Below, piece after piece: positions 28,404-37,840 of a stretch of 64,000 nt of DNA. The DNA comes from an uncultured Gammaproteobacteria bacterium (GTDB lineage: Bacteria; Pseudomonadota; Gammaproteobacteria; Coxiellales; Coxiellaceae): NCBI GenBank assembly GCA_902581285.1, contig CACHNP010000001.1, positions 1 to 64,000 of the forward strand, written 5' to 3'. Numbering within the stretch: position 1 is the stretch's first letter; the number at the start of each line of letters is the position of its first letter. Position numbers and translations under genes: made by a program. Under the pieces are notes generated by a model that saw only the letters and a program-made list of their open reading frames with translations, made no database searches and was not told the DNA's origin.

Positions 28404-29816
28404 TCATTTTCCTTTATTTTGGTTACCGTAGTGAACAAAAGGTGACCACACTGGATCCTGGACCGCACCTTGACCAGGCAAGATAAACTGAGACTGCCCA
28501 TCCAAAGACACCATTTTCAATACCCTACGAGCACCAACTTTTGTTGCATAAAGCACCATCTGCCCATTTGGTGACACCGAGGGTGACTCATCATAACCAG
28601 ACCACACCAAATTCTCAACCCGTGAACTGGAATTATCTTTCAATTGTTGCACCGCAATGCCAAATCCATCAGTTGTTTTATCACGATGCATCATCACAAT
28701 AGCATTTCCACTCGGCAAAAAGGACGCAGTAGCATTATAATTACCTTGATAAGTTAGCCGCTGTATTTTCCCCGAGTCAAAAAAATAACGAAAAATTTGC
28801 GCCCCACCCTGACGTGACGAGGTGAAAATAAGTGATTTTCCATCAGGAGCCCAAGCTGGTTCAGTATCGATACTATAGGGTAACTTTGTTACTTGAGTAA
28901 TATGCCCAGTTTGTAAATTTTTAATATAAATCTTCGGATTCATATTCGGTGGGCGTGTGAGTACCAATGCGATTTTTTTACCATCGGGAGAAAACGCAGG
29001 CGCACCATTAATACCCGACAATTCACTGACTTTGATTCTGTGACCCGTTGTTAAATTTTGTATATAAATAGCAGACACCCCGCCCTCAAATGACACATAA
29101 GCCAACTGAGTCCCATCAGGAGACCAAGCTGGTGACATAATTGGCTGATTTGAAACCACGACATTTTGCTCGTTATAGCCATCTTGATCCGCCACTTTCA
29201 ATCGATAAAGGGCGTTCGATGAACCTAAATTCGTTACCGATACGTACGCTATCTTTGTTGAGAAAACACCCGGCCGGCCAATCAAAGTTTTATACACTGC
29301 ATCACTAATTAAATGAGCCACAGCACGCGTATTCCCAGCATCAACTTCAAACGTGCGACCGACCAATATCTTGGGGTGCTGCCGCACAAGATTCGCCCCC
29401 CCCCCATCAGGTTGATGAACCATTAACGTTTTACTATTAGAACCCAGCAAATTAATCAAATCAAAATGGATGGAAAAACGACGATTTGACTTTCTATGAA
29501 CTTGCCCCAGTACCACGTAATCAATTGACTTTGCATGCCAATAATGGGGATTCAACTGTTTGACACTAAACACCTTGTGTTGCTGCGTTCCAGGGTCATT
29601 CACCACATTAAAACACCCACTGTCCATTAAATCATGGCGAATCACTGCACTTAATTGGTCGGGCATCCCTTGGAACTGAGACGAATAAGCAAACTGAAAA
29701 ACAGCAATCGGTGTGGCCATGGGGCTTGCCTGCGTTACTTGAATATCAACCGCCCAACAGGGAATTGAAAAAAAACCCAACAAAGCAATAAACACCAACC
29801 TAATTCGCCACGTCAT
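28404..29816 (-). CDS. tolB: Tol-Pal periplasmic protein TolB
   Basis: TolB is a periplasmic beta-propeller that binds Pal and TolA. A signal peptide ends at CWA (residue 22). The N-terminal domain runs to about 170, and the six-bladed propeller follows with repeated blocks such as SPAWSPDGTQLAYVS, APAFSPDGKKIAL and EPAWAPDGKSLIF. The length of 470 residues is somewhat above the usual 430. A run of ten Gs (29396-29405) in the coding strand encodes DGGGA within the N-terminal domain. The ribosome binding site is G-rich. It lies 89 bp after tolA and overlaps pal. Confidence 0.95.
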   Translation of the reverse strand: MTWRIRLVFIALLGFFSIPCWAVDIQVTQASPMATPIAVFQFAYSSQFQGMPDQLSAVIRHDLMDSGCFNVVNDPGTQQHKVFSVKQLNPHYWHAKSIDYVVLGQVHRKSNRRFSIHFDLINLLGSNSKTLMVHQPDGGGANLVRQHPKILVGRTFEVDAGNTRAVAHLISDAVYKTLIGRPGVFSTKIAYVSVTNLGSSNALYRLKVADQDGYNEQNVVVSNQPIMSPAWSPDGTQLAYVSFEGGVSAIYIQNLTTGHRIKVSELSGINGAPAFSPDGKKIALVLTRPPNMNPKIYIKNLQTGHITQVTKLPYSIDTEPAWAPDGKSLIFTSSRQGGAQIFRYFFDSGKIQRLTYQGNYNATASFLPSGNAIVMMHRDKTTDGFGIAVQQLKDNSSSRVENLVWSGYDESPSVSPNGQMVLYATKVGARRVLKMVSLDGQSQFILPGQGAVQDPVWSPFVHYGNQNKGK

Positions 29817-29905
29817 ACTAACCCCCCATTTTTTGTCTCACTATTGAAATACAGCGACGTAAACCAGGCTCTATTTTATAATACAAGCCCACCAAGCGCA
29901 CCGAC

Positions 29906-30904
29906 TTAAGCAGCAGCAAAGCCCCCCCCATGCGGTGACATGTTCATGGTAATACGCTTAAAATCACTCAAATACAAGTCTTTTTCTTTCGGAACCGGCA
30001 AAGGGGACGCACGCTTAACCGCTTGCATGGCACTGTTATCGAAAGCCATGTTGCCACTACTTTTCAACAAGTGAACTGCTAACACAGTCCCATCATCAGC
30101 CAAAGTCACCTCCACTCGACAATGCACCTGGCCTAACTGCAAAGGCCAATTCCAAAAACGTTTCACTTTCTGCTGAATTAAATATTGATACTGATCAACC
30201 TTAGAACGATCAACCATTTTTTGCCGAGCCGCTTCTAGACGATTAACACGCTGCAACTCACTGTTTTTTTGCTGCTTAATCAACTGCGCATTCATTGCTC
30301 GCTCTTGAGACAGAAGAAGCTGATGCTGTAATGCCTCTTTCTTCTTCAAAGCAAGTGCTGCCTTTTCTTTCGCTTGCTGTTCCGCTCGGCGTTTAGCAGC
30401 TGCTTTTAATTTTGCCTGCTGTTCAGCTCGGTGTTTAGCGACTGCCTTTTCTTTCGCTTGCTGTTCGGCTTGTCGTTTAGCAACTGCTTTTAATCTTGCT
30501 TGCTGTTCCGCTCGGTGTTTAGCGACCGCCTTTTCTTTCGCTTGTTGTTCCGCTCGTCGTTTAGCGACCGCCTTTTCTTTCGCTTGTTGCTCCGCTCGTC
30601 GTTTAGCGACCGCCTTAATTTTAAGCTGCTGGTGTGTAATTTTCTTTTGCTTTAGCTGTTGCGAATGAGGCACCGCTAAGTGATGCGCTTTATGCTGACT
30701 CACCTTTGAAGGTTTTTTTACCAATGGCAGCGTTTTATGAGGCAGCGCAGTAGACACACTCACCGCTGAAACATTGACCATATCGGCATTTGGACTAACC
30801 ACCTTTGACGTTGTTTGCCAATCATAAAACAGCACCGCAAAAAACAAGGCATGCAACACCACTGAAAGTACCAAAAATTTTTTTTTACTCTTATTCTCCG
30901 CCAT
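29906..30904 (-). CDS. tolA: Tol-Pal inner-membrane protein TolA
   Basis: TolA couples the TolQR motor to Pal through a long periplasmic helix. The ATG at 30904 (GGTGG upstream) begins MAENKSKKKF and a single membrane anchor (about 8-30). Residues about 95-195 contain six 14-residue repeats of the type KAVAKRRAEQQAKE, followed by a globular C-terminal domain (DQYQYLIQQKVKRFWNWP; GNMAFDNSAMQAVKRASPLP). A longer reading frame upstream would overlap the divergent reductase and is rejected. tolQ and tolR are not adjacent: the gene next to tolA is an aldo/keto reductase. Confidence 0.92.
   Translation of the reverse strand: MAENKSKKKFLVLSVVLHALFFAVLFYDWQTTSKVVSPNADMVNVSAVSVSTALPHKTLPLVKKPSKVSQHKAHHLAVPHSQQLKQKKITHQQLKIKAVAKRRAEQQAKEKAVAKRRAEQQAKEKAVAKHRAEQQARLKAVAKRQAEQQAKEKAVAKHRAEQQAKLKAAAKRRAEQQAKEKAALALKKKEALQHQLLLSQERAMNAQLIKQQKNSELQRVNRLEAARQKMVDRSKVDQYQYLIQQKVKRFWNWPLQLGQVHCRVEVTLADDGTVLAVHLLKSSGNMAFDNSAMQAVKRASPLPVPKEKDLYLSDFKRITMNMSPHGGGFAAA
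30365..30616 (-). repeat. tolA: Six 42-bp tandem units in tolA
   Basis: Six in-frame 42-bp units encode the 14-residue motif K-A-V-A-K-x-x-A-E-Q-Q-A-x-x of the TolA helical stalk. Units differ at a few positions (R/H/Q and KE/RL/KL). Confidence 0.9.
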
Positions 30905-31047
30905 AATATTTTCCACCAAACCCTTCCAGCATTCATTTGAGCAGCCACAAAACAAGATTAACCCAATCATTAAATAAAACACTCGAATCTTGCAAGCTAT
31001 TTTTATACCATAAACTAACCATAAACAACATGGATTAGGAAGATAAA

Positions 31048-31986
31048 ATGACGCTAAGCAATGCACCCCAGATTGGACTCGGTACGTGGAAATCATCAAC
31101 GAAAGACGCCTATGAATCAGTTCGCTATGCCATTCAAGCCGGCTATCAGCACATTGATTGTGCCCCGATCTACATGAACGAGAAACCCGTAGGCCAAGCG
31201 ATCAAAGACGCCATTTCACATCACGAAACCCATCGCGATAAACTGTGGATCACCTCCAAATTATGGAATAGTTTTCACGCATACCATGATGCCATTTCCG
31301 CTCTCAAAGAAACGTTGCACTTCATGCAGCTGGATCACCTAGACAGTTATTTGATCCATTGGCCTGTCGCAATGAAAAAGAGCCTGGGCTACCGCCGCGC
31401 AAAATCGGGGGATGATTTCATTTCCTTAAATAGCATCACACTCGAGGAAACCTGGCAAGCACTGATCGAATGTAAAAGATTGGGCCTCACCAAATCCATC
31501 GGCGTTTCCAACTTCTCGATTACAAAGATAAAAGATATTATAAACAAAACTGGTGTAAAACCGCACACCAATCAAATTGAGTGCCACCCACTGTTATCAC
31601 AAAATAACATGCTTGAATTCTGCAAAGAGCAAGGTATCAACATAACGGCCTACGCGCCGCTAGGTTCAAACGACAGACCGCAAGCCCTAAAAGCTGACAA
31701 CGAGCCAAACCTTCTCGATCACCCCATCATTACTGACATTGCCACAGAACAGCAAGCGGAGTGCGCGCAAATCTTGCTGGCTTGGAACCTACAACGAAAC
31801 TTAACCGTGATCCCAAAATCATCCCAACCTGACCACATAACAAGCAACCTCGATGCAGGGAAAATCAAACTAAGCATTCAGCAAATCGAAAGAATCAATC
31901 AGTTAAATAAAGATTTTCGTTTTATTGACGGTCGCTTCTACGAGAAACCCGGTTCCCCCTACAGCAAACAGTCGATCTGGGATTAA
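31048..31986 (+). CDS. Aldo/keto reductase
   Basis: This 312-residue NADPH-dependent TIM-barrel reductase converts aldehydes or ketones to alcohols. The catalytic tetrad is visible as D37 (HIDCAPIY), Y42, K71 (WITSKLW) and H104 (YLIHWP). Later blocks are GVSNFS, QIECHPLL, YAPLG and the cofactor-binding VIPKSSQPDHI. AGGAAG precedes the ATG. It is divergent from tolA and converges with a KAS III gene, with stops 5 bp apart. The substrate is unknown; the closest functional group is the 2,5-diketogluconate/prostaglandin reductase type. Confidence 0.9.
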   Translation: MTLSNAPQIGLGTWKSSTKDAYESVRYAIQAGYQHIDCAPIYMNEKPVGQAIKDAISHHETHRDKLWITSKLWNSFHAYHDAISALKETLHFMQLDHLDSYLIHWPVAMKKSLGYRRAKSGDDFISLNSITLEETWQALIECKRLGLTKSIGVSNFSITKIKDIINKTGVKPHTNQIECHPLLSQNNMLEFCKEQGINITAYAPLGSNDRPQALKADNEPNLLDHPIITDIATEQQAECAQILLAWNLQRNLTVIPKSSQPDHITSNLDAGKIKLSIQQIERINQLNKDFRFIDGRFYEKPGSPYSKQSIWD

Positions 31987-31990
31987 ACAA

Positions 31991-33010
31991 TCAATACTCA
32001 AAAACAAAATAGCCGGATGTTAACCCACCACCGAAAGCCACGCAGCAAACTTTATCACCACGTTTAATAGTGCCGTCCTCCAAATACATGTGCAACACAG
32101 AGGGTACCGTACCTGCCGTTGTATTCGCGACTTTTTGTATATTCATGAGGTTTCTGTCGTCTTCCATACCAACCTTGCGCCCAACCATACGCAGCATAGC
32201 ACCATTGGCCTGGTGATAAATAAACCAATCGACATCACTCACAGAGGCATTCATGGACTCAAGCGCGTGCTGTGTCAGTCCAACCATGGCGGAAACCCCT
32301 TCTTTAAAAACACTTCGTCCATCCAGTCCAAAATAACCGATTCCCATCTGACCTTCATCAGAATGGCGGAATATTGGTAATCTTATGATGTTGCTTAAGT
32401 GTTTTTCATCATTCCCTTTAAGGTAAACCCGTTTCACTTTTGCAGAATCCTGTCTCTCAAATAAAGTTGCCACCGCCATATCGCCGATCAACACACTAGA
32501 GCGGTGATCAGTAAAATCCAAACCCTCTAATTGTTTTTCGGTACAGATGACCACGCCCCGAGTCGCCATTCCAGAGTGAATGAAAGCGGTTGCCTGAGAC
32601 GCCGCGAACACCCAACCGCTACAAGCCGCTGACATATCAAACGCAAATGCGTTATAAGCTTTGAGTTTTTCTTGTATTCGCGAACCCAAAGACGGGATAG
32701 AATAGTAGTCCGCATGACGTGAGCTTGAACTCATAATAACGAAATCAAGATCCATGGGATCCCAACCTGCAGAGCGCAAAGCTTGCTCAACAGCTTCAAC
32801 AGACACATCACACATGCTCTCATCTTCAGAAAAAAAATAACGCTGTTTAATCCAAATATTTTCTTCAATCCATTGTGAGTTTAATTCAGGGATATCATCT
32901 CGCCCCTTGGTGCAAGATTTAATTTTTTCAATGATATCATCATTCGAATAACACGTTTTTGGTAACACCATGCCGGTGGCAGCAATACCCACATTGTAAT
33001 TATCTCGCAT
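31991..33010 (-). CDS. 3-oxoacyl-ACP synthase III family enzyme
   Basis: This thiolase-fold enzyme of the FabH (KAS III) family condenses an acyl-CoA with malonyl-ACP or transfers an acyl group. The catalytic triad is complete: C130 (DMSAACSGW), H266 (FIYHQANG) and N296 (VANTTAGT). The length is 339 residues. An N-terminal stretch (about residues 31-60, TKGRDDIPELNSQWIEE) is longer than in E. coli FabH (317 residues). GAGAGG is spaced for the ATG at 33010 rather than the TTG two codons earlier. It is not in a fab cluster, so it may be a specialised KAS III rather than the housekeeping FabH. Confidence 0.85.
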   Translation of the reverse strand: MRDNYNVGIAATGMVLPKTCYSNDDIIEKIKSCTKGRDDIPELNSQWIEENIWIKQRYFFSEDESMCDVSVEAVEQALRSAGWDPMDLDFVIMSSSSRHADYYSIPSLGSRIQEKLKAYNAFAFDMSAACSGWVFAASQATAFIHSGMATRGVVICTEKQLEGLDFTDHRSSVLIGDMAVATLFERQDSAKVKRVYLKGNDEKHLSNIIRLPIFRHSDEGQMGIGYFGLDGRSVFKEGVSAMVGLTQHALESMNASVSDVDWFIYHQANGAMLRMVGRKVGMEDDRNLMNIQKVANTTAGTVPSVLHMYLEDGTIKRGDKVCCVAFGGGLTSGYFVFEY

Positions 33011-33304
33011 TTGCAATCCTCTCTAGTAGCAATGACAGTTATCTTATAAATTCAAAGTAACATCCTGATAAATTTTCTCATCATATAGATTTAGTAAAAC
33101 AATGTCACGCAACAATCCAAGAACAAAAACAAAAATAGGAAAAACAAACTCAAGTAGCCACAGTTAAAACGACTTAAGAATAATAAGTGAGCAATAATGG
33201 CGCAAAAAAGGATAGTAAAAAAAAATTGAAAAAAAATATTACAGTAAAACAGTAAACTAGAATCGCTGTTTCGATAAATCACAACGTTACAATGAAACAG
33301 CAAT

Positions 33305-33334
33305 TTGACAACGGATGTTCAAAAGAGTTACGAT
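33305..33334 (+). promoter_or_regulatory. Promoter of a candidate small RNA
   Basis: TTGACA and TACGAT are separated by 18 bp on the plus strand, in a region with no plus-strand gene. The predicted start is near 33341. Confidence 0.45.
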
Positions 33335-33340
33335 CATAAA

Positions 33341-33450
33341 ACATACTCAACCGACATTGATATGTAAACAAGGACCCCTGAATTAACTAGGGTAACCCAA
33401 GCCCTAGATAATACCCTTGCCCCACCAGCCCCGGTGGGGTTTTTTATTTT
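33341..33450 (+). ncRNA. Candidate small RNA ending in an intrinsic terminator
   Basis: About 110 nt lie between a sigma-70-like promoter and a classical terminator, with no reading frame of note. One internal hairpin (CTAGGG 33387-33392 with CCCTAG 33402-33407) precedes the terminator stem. The sequence does not resemble 6S, 4.5S, tmRNA or RNase P RNA. It lies between a KAS III gene and a GHVSG-repeat lipoprotein that run in the opposite direction, so it is not the end of an mRNA visible here. The exact 5' end is uncertain. Confidence 0.5.
33420..33447 (+). terminator. Intrinsic terminator of the small RNA
   Basis: CCCCACC and GGTGGGG form a 7-bp GC stem with a 6-nt loop, followed by TTTTTTATTTTT on the plus strand. 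The reverse orientation has no T-tract. Confidence 0.85.
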
Positions 33451-33570
33451 TCACTCACCTTTTTACAAGAAATCTTGAAAAGTGTCATCGTAATTAAACC
33501 ACAAAATAACCATTTAACTAATTGAATCTGAAAAAGCATCAAGTCCAACAACAGCAATCAAACAGGCAAA

Positions 33571-34056
33571 CTAGCCAGATACATGCCCTTGCGGGAAAGC
33601 AGATGAACCTGAAACATGACCATGCGGGTAAGCAGATGGACCTGAAACATGACCATGCGGGTAAGCCGATGGACCTGAAACATGACCATGCGGATACGGA
33701 GGCACAACTCCCGGACCTGACACCCGACCATGCGGATACGGAGGCACAACCCCTGGACCTGACACCCGACCACGCGGATATGGAGGCACAACCCCAGGAC
33801 CAGACACATGTCCATGCGGATACGGAGGCACAACCCCAGGACCTGACACATGCCCACGAGGGTACCAAGGTGATGGATAATAATGCGGGTAGTAATAATG
33901 GTAAACTGAGCTCACTCTTGGAACATACGTTGTTGAAGAAACAATTCGAGTAGAATACCCGGTACCCCAGTCCGCATCTGACCAGTCAACATCACTACAC
34001 GCTGTTAACGCCATCAAGACCCCACCCAACGCAATAAATTTAATCGTATTTTTCAT
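33571..34056 (-). CDS. GHVSG-repeat lipoprotein A
   Basis: This 161-residue protein has a lipoprotein signal peptide ending in LTAC (Cys20). After a Tyr/Pro-rich linker it consists of tandem repeats from residue 68: four 14-residue units (GHVSGPGVVPPYPH type), three 11-residue units (GHVSGPSAYPH type), and a terminal GHVSG. Some units have R for H. GGGGGTGAA precedes the ATG. The family is not recognised. A relative built from the same core lies 0.8 kb away. It is probably an envelope-exposed repeat protein; Pro/Gly/His content suggests an extended structure, possibly metal-binding. Confidence 0.75.
   Translation of the reverse strand: MKNTIKFIALGGVLMALTACSDVDWSDADWGTGYSTRIVSSTTYVPRVSSVYHYYYPHYYPSPWYPRGHVSGPGVVPPYPHGHVSGPGVVPPYPRGRVSGPGVVPPYPHGRVSGPGVVPPYPHGHVSGPSAYPHGHVSGPSAYPHGHVSGSSAFPQGHVSG
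33574..33855 (-). repeat. Tandem repeats in lipoprotein A (4 x 42 bp, 3 x 33 bp, half unit)
   Basis: In-frame units each begin with codons for G-[HR]-V-S-G. Two lengths occur: 42 bp at the N-terminal side and 33 bp at the C-terminal side, with high identity between neighbours, which points to unequal crossing-over or slippage. Confidence 0.9.
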
Positions 34057-34133
34057 TATTTCACCCCCAACTCAATCCTCAAAAAAAATTGCCAACCAAT
34101 CTAATATCTTCCATCGGCACAGCCATACTGGAG

Positions 34134-34159
34134 AGTGACAGGGCAATAACCCTGTCACT
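34134..34159. terminator. Perfect 10-bp hairpin after the secreted protein gene
   Basis: AGTGACAGGG and CCCTGTCACT flank a 6-nt loop, 32 nt past the stop of the minus-strand gene at 34191. No T-tract follows on either strand, so it may stabilise an mRNA end rather than terminate. Confidence 0.45.
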
Positions 34160-34190
34160 GATACTCCTAAGTTATGCTGATACAAAATGT

Positions 34191-34607
34191 TTATTTATTA
34201 AACAGCTGATCAACTACGGCGTAACCCGCGGACCCATCTGAAACTGAGACGTATTGTCCCAACCCTATGCTATAAAAATCAGGGTTTTGGACAGCACCAT
34301 CATTTGATGTGATATGGTAATCATAATAAGCGTAAGTATCTGGCACAGTGTATACGGTGTGTGGTGGCAAAGTCGCCGCCATCGTAGCACCACCATACGG
34401 CACAGCCTGTACTGTTACCGTGTGATCGGACATATTGATCACTTCCACTCTAAAACCACTGTCATTAACGACAGCAAAGTTGGTTAATGATACGGCACTA
34501 ATTGGCTCAACTCGACCCACAGCTGCAACTGACTTAGATTGTGCAAACGTCATCGATGCGGTAGAAACCAATGCAGTCAACACTGCCACTTTAGCTAACT
34601 TATTCAT
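34191..34607 (-). CDS. Small secreted protein between the two repeat lipoproteins
   Basis: This 138-residue protein has a signal peptide cleaved at TFA-QS. The mature part is Val/Thr/Tyr-rich and probably beta-sandwich (VVNDSGFRVEVINMSDHTVTV; YAYYDYHITSND), with no cysteines. The ATG at 34607 is chosen over a TTG two codons earlier because AAGGAG is well spaced for it. Not recognised. It sits between two GHVSG-repeat lipoproteins on the same strand; gaps of 134 and 223 bp suggest separate transcripts. Confidence 0.7.
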   Translation of the reverse strand: MNKLAKVAVLTALVSTASMTFAQSKSVAAVGRVEPISAVSLTNFAVVNDSGFRVEVINMSDHTVTVQAVPYGGATMAATLPPHTVYTVPDTYAYYDYHITSNDGAVQNPDFYSIGLGQYVSVSDGSAGYAVVDQLFNK

Positions 34608-34830
34608 ATTCAAACACTCCTTAAATTAATATTGAATCGACACAAATCAGAATAACCGAACCAAGTTACATGAATACTAAAAAGAAACAAAGAAATGTAA
34701 CTATCTCGACACGTACTTTATTGAAATATTAAATATATAACTTTTTGTTTATTTTATACATAAATAAATCACTCGGCACCTTAACTGTTTGTAAAACGAT
34801 TTTTAAAAAAACAATCACTTAACAACAAAA

Positions 34831-35304
34831 TCAAGCCACTGGACCAGAAACATGCCCCCTTGATGGAGCTAAACCAGACACGTGACCACGCGGCACAGCT
34901 ACCCCAGAAACATGCCCGGACTCTTCTGCCGGACCCGACACATGAGCGCGTGGCTTAACCGGACCAGACACGTGACCGTGCGAAACCGCAGGACCAGACA
35001 CATGACACCGCGAAACCACAGGACCAGACACATGACCGTGCGAAACTGCAGCGCCAGACACATGACCGTGCGAAACTGCAGGGCCAGAGACATGACCGTG
35101 CGAAACTGCAGGACCAGACACATGACCGTGCGAAACTGCAGGACCAGACACATGACCTCTTTCCACTATGGGCGTATAAGGTATGCCGCCGCCTTGTGGA
35201 AACAGCCCTGGCCCAGATACATGCCCAATCATTTCATCAGTGCACCCCACTAAACCCAGCCCAAGCGAAGCAATGAAAGCGAGCTTTATTGTATATTTCT
35301 TCAT
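34831..35304 (-). CDS. GHVSG-repeat lipoprotein B
   Basis: This 157-residue protein has a signal peptide ending in LVGC (Cys21). It contains twelve copies of an [GCA]-HVSG core: one near residue 27 and eleven in tandem from residue 50, mostly as decapeptides GHVSGPAVSH. Towards the C-terminus units diverge (GHVSGPVKPR, AHVSGPAEES, GHVSGVAVPR). Apart from the signal peptide and a short PQGGGIPYTP linker there is nothing else. AAGGAAA precedes the ATG. The repeat core is shared with lipoprotein A but the unit length differs. Not recognised; probably an envelope protein of variable length. Confidence 0.75.
   Translation of the reverse strand: MKKYTIKLAFIASLGLGLVGCTDEMIGHVSGPGLFPQGGGIPYTPIVERGHVSGPAVSHGHVSGPAVSHGHVSGPAVSHGHVSGAAVSHGHVSGPVVSRCHVSGPAVSHGHVSGPVKPRAHVSGPAEESGHVSGVAVPRGHVSGLAPSRGHVSGPVA
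34834..35157 (-). repeat. Ten 30-bp tandem repeats plus a partial unit in lipoprotein B
   Basis: In-frame 30-bp units encode GHVSGPAVSH and variants. The 5' units are nearly identical at the DNA level and the 3' units are degenerate, a gradient typical of recent expansion at one end. Confidence 0.92.
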
Positions 35305-35499
35305 ATATTGTATTTCCTTTATTCATAATTAATTAAAATGGCCGCACTTTATTATCATTTTACAGACAAAATAACACGCCATAAAAAACTATAGCATATC
35401 CTTGCAAACCTACCATTTAATTAAAACTTATTAATGTTTCAGAATTGATACAATATGAACAATTTAATATCTGATAAAAACCAGCGACGCCACTAATGG

Positions 35500-35529
35500 T
35501 AAAAAAAAACCCGCTACAGTGTAACGGGT
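35500..35529 (-). terminator. Intrinsic terminator of groES-groEL
   Basis: On the minus strand an 8-bp stem (ACCCGTTA with TAGCGGGT, one G-T pair) and 5-nt loop is followed by nine Ts. It lies about 45 nt after the groEL stop. Confidence 0.85.
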
Positions 35530-35573
35530 CTTGTATTGTATCTAGTCAAGTGACTAGGCGCATAGGGATGATT

Positions 35574-37256
<1,683 letters not shown>

Positions 37257-37544
37257 TTAAGCCACAATTGCTAAAATGTCGTTTTCACTCATAACAACTA
37301 ACTCTGAATCATCCAACTTAACTTCTGTTCCAGAATATTTACCGAACAACACTTTATCGCCTTGCTTTACAGCCATTGAACGAGTTTGTCCGTTATCTAA
37401 TGTTTTCCCAGGACCAACCGCTAGCACTTCGCCACGCATTGGCTTTTCTTGAGCTGAATCAGGTAGCACAATCCCACCAGCAGATACTTCGTTTTCCTGG
37501 GTTCGCTTGATGATAACCCGATCATGTAAAGGTTTGATATTCAT
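37257..37544 (-). CDS. groES: Co-chaperonin GroES
   Basis: GroES is the seven-subunit lid of the GroEL chamber. The 95-residue product shows [14 protein letters not shown], the mobile loop with [13 protein letters not shown], and [14 protein letters not shown]. It is first in the groES-groEL operon. Upstream are a sigma-70-like promoter and a short palindrome at the predicted transcription start. Confidence 0.99.
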   Translation of the reverse strand: MNIKPLHDRVIIKRTQENEVSAGGIVLPDSAQEKPMRGEVLAVGPGKTLDNGQTRSMAVKQGDKVLFGKYSGTEVKLDDSELVVMSENDILAIVA

Positions 37545-37610
37545 AAATTTATACCCTCTATTTTATGTTTATAGTCCATAATTGCGCCCGAAAAATAACA
37601 CTTAAGCGCC

Positions 37611-37626
37611 TACCACAACAGTGGTA
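37611..37626. promoter_or_regulatory. groES: Palindrome over the groES transcription start, possible operator
   Basis: TACCACAACAGTGGTA is a perfect 6-bp inverted repeat with a 4-nt spacer. The transcription start expected from the promoter at 37627-37654 falls inside it. It is not a CIRCE element (TTAGCACTC with GAGTGCTAA). The binding protein is unknown; a role as an mRNA 5' hairpin is the alternative. Confidence 0.4.
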
Positions 37627-37654
37627 ATGATATCCATATAAGGGCTGGTGTCAA
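37627..37654 (-). promoter_or_regulatory. groES: Promoter of groES-groEL
   Basis: TTGACA (37649-37654) and TATCAT (37627-37632) are separated by 16 bp on the minus strand, about 83 bp before the groES ATG. The -35 reads CTTGACA, partly like a sigma-32 box, but no CCCCAT-type -10 lies at the right distance. Confidence 0.6.
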
Positions 37655-37840
37655 GAAAACAACCCCAGATGATCAACTAAAGAAAAAAAATCGCCAAAAA
37701 TTGAAATTAAAATATTATTTTCAGTTAGTTATGAAAATAAAAAATAATTCGATCTCAAAACCCAAACAAATTCTCATTTTACTATCGTCATTAACTTATA
37801 AATAAATTAAAATTAGATATATATTGAACAAGGAGACTGT

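Noticed and set aside
30905-31099. N-terminal extension of tolA
   Set aside because: It would overlap the aldo/keto reductase start and put 65 odd residues before the normal membrane anchor; the ATG at 30904 has a ribosome binding site.
33305-33450. 6S, 4.5S or tmRNA gene
   Set aside because: The conserved sequences of these RNAs are not present; kept only as an unnamed small RNA candidate.
33522-33953. Plus-strand frame of 143 codons, rich in Asp/Gln/His repeats
   Set aside because: It is the antisense of the GHVSG repeats of lipoprotein A; the minus-strand frame has the signal peptide, lipobox and ribosome binding site.
34834-35157. CRISPR-like regular 30-bp repeats
   Set aside because: Units abut without spacers and stay in frame in a lipoprotein gene; no cas gene nearby.
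34882-35253. Plus-strand frame of 123 codons, Arg/Thr/His-rich repeats
   Set aside because: Antisense of lipoprotein B repeats. The 30-bp period keeps all frames open.
37545-37660. CIRCE/HrcA operator upstream of groES
   Set aside because: No TTAGCACTC-type inverted repeat with 9-nt spacer is present; only the unrelated 16-bp palindrome.
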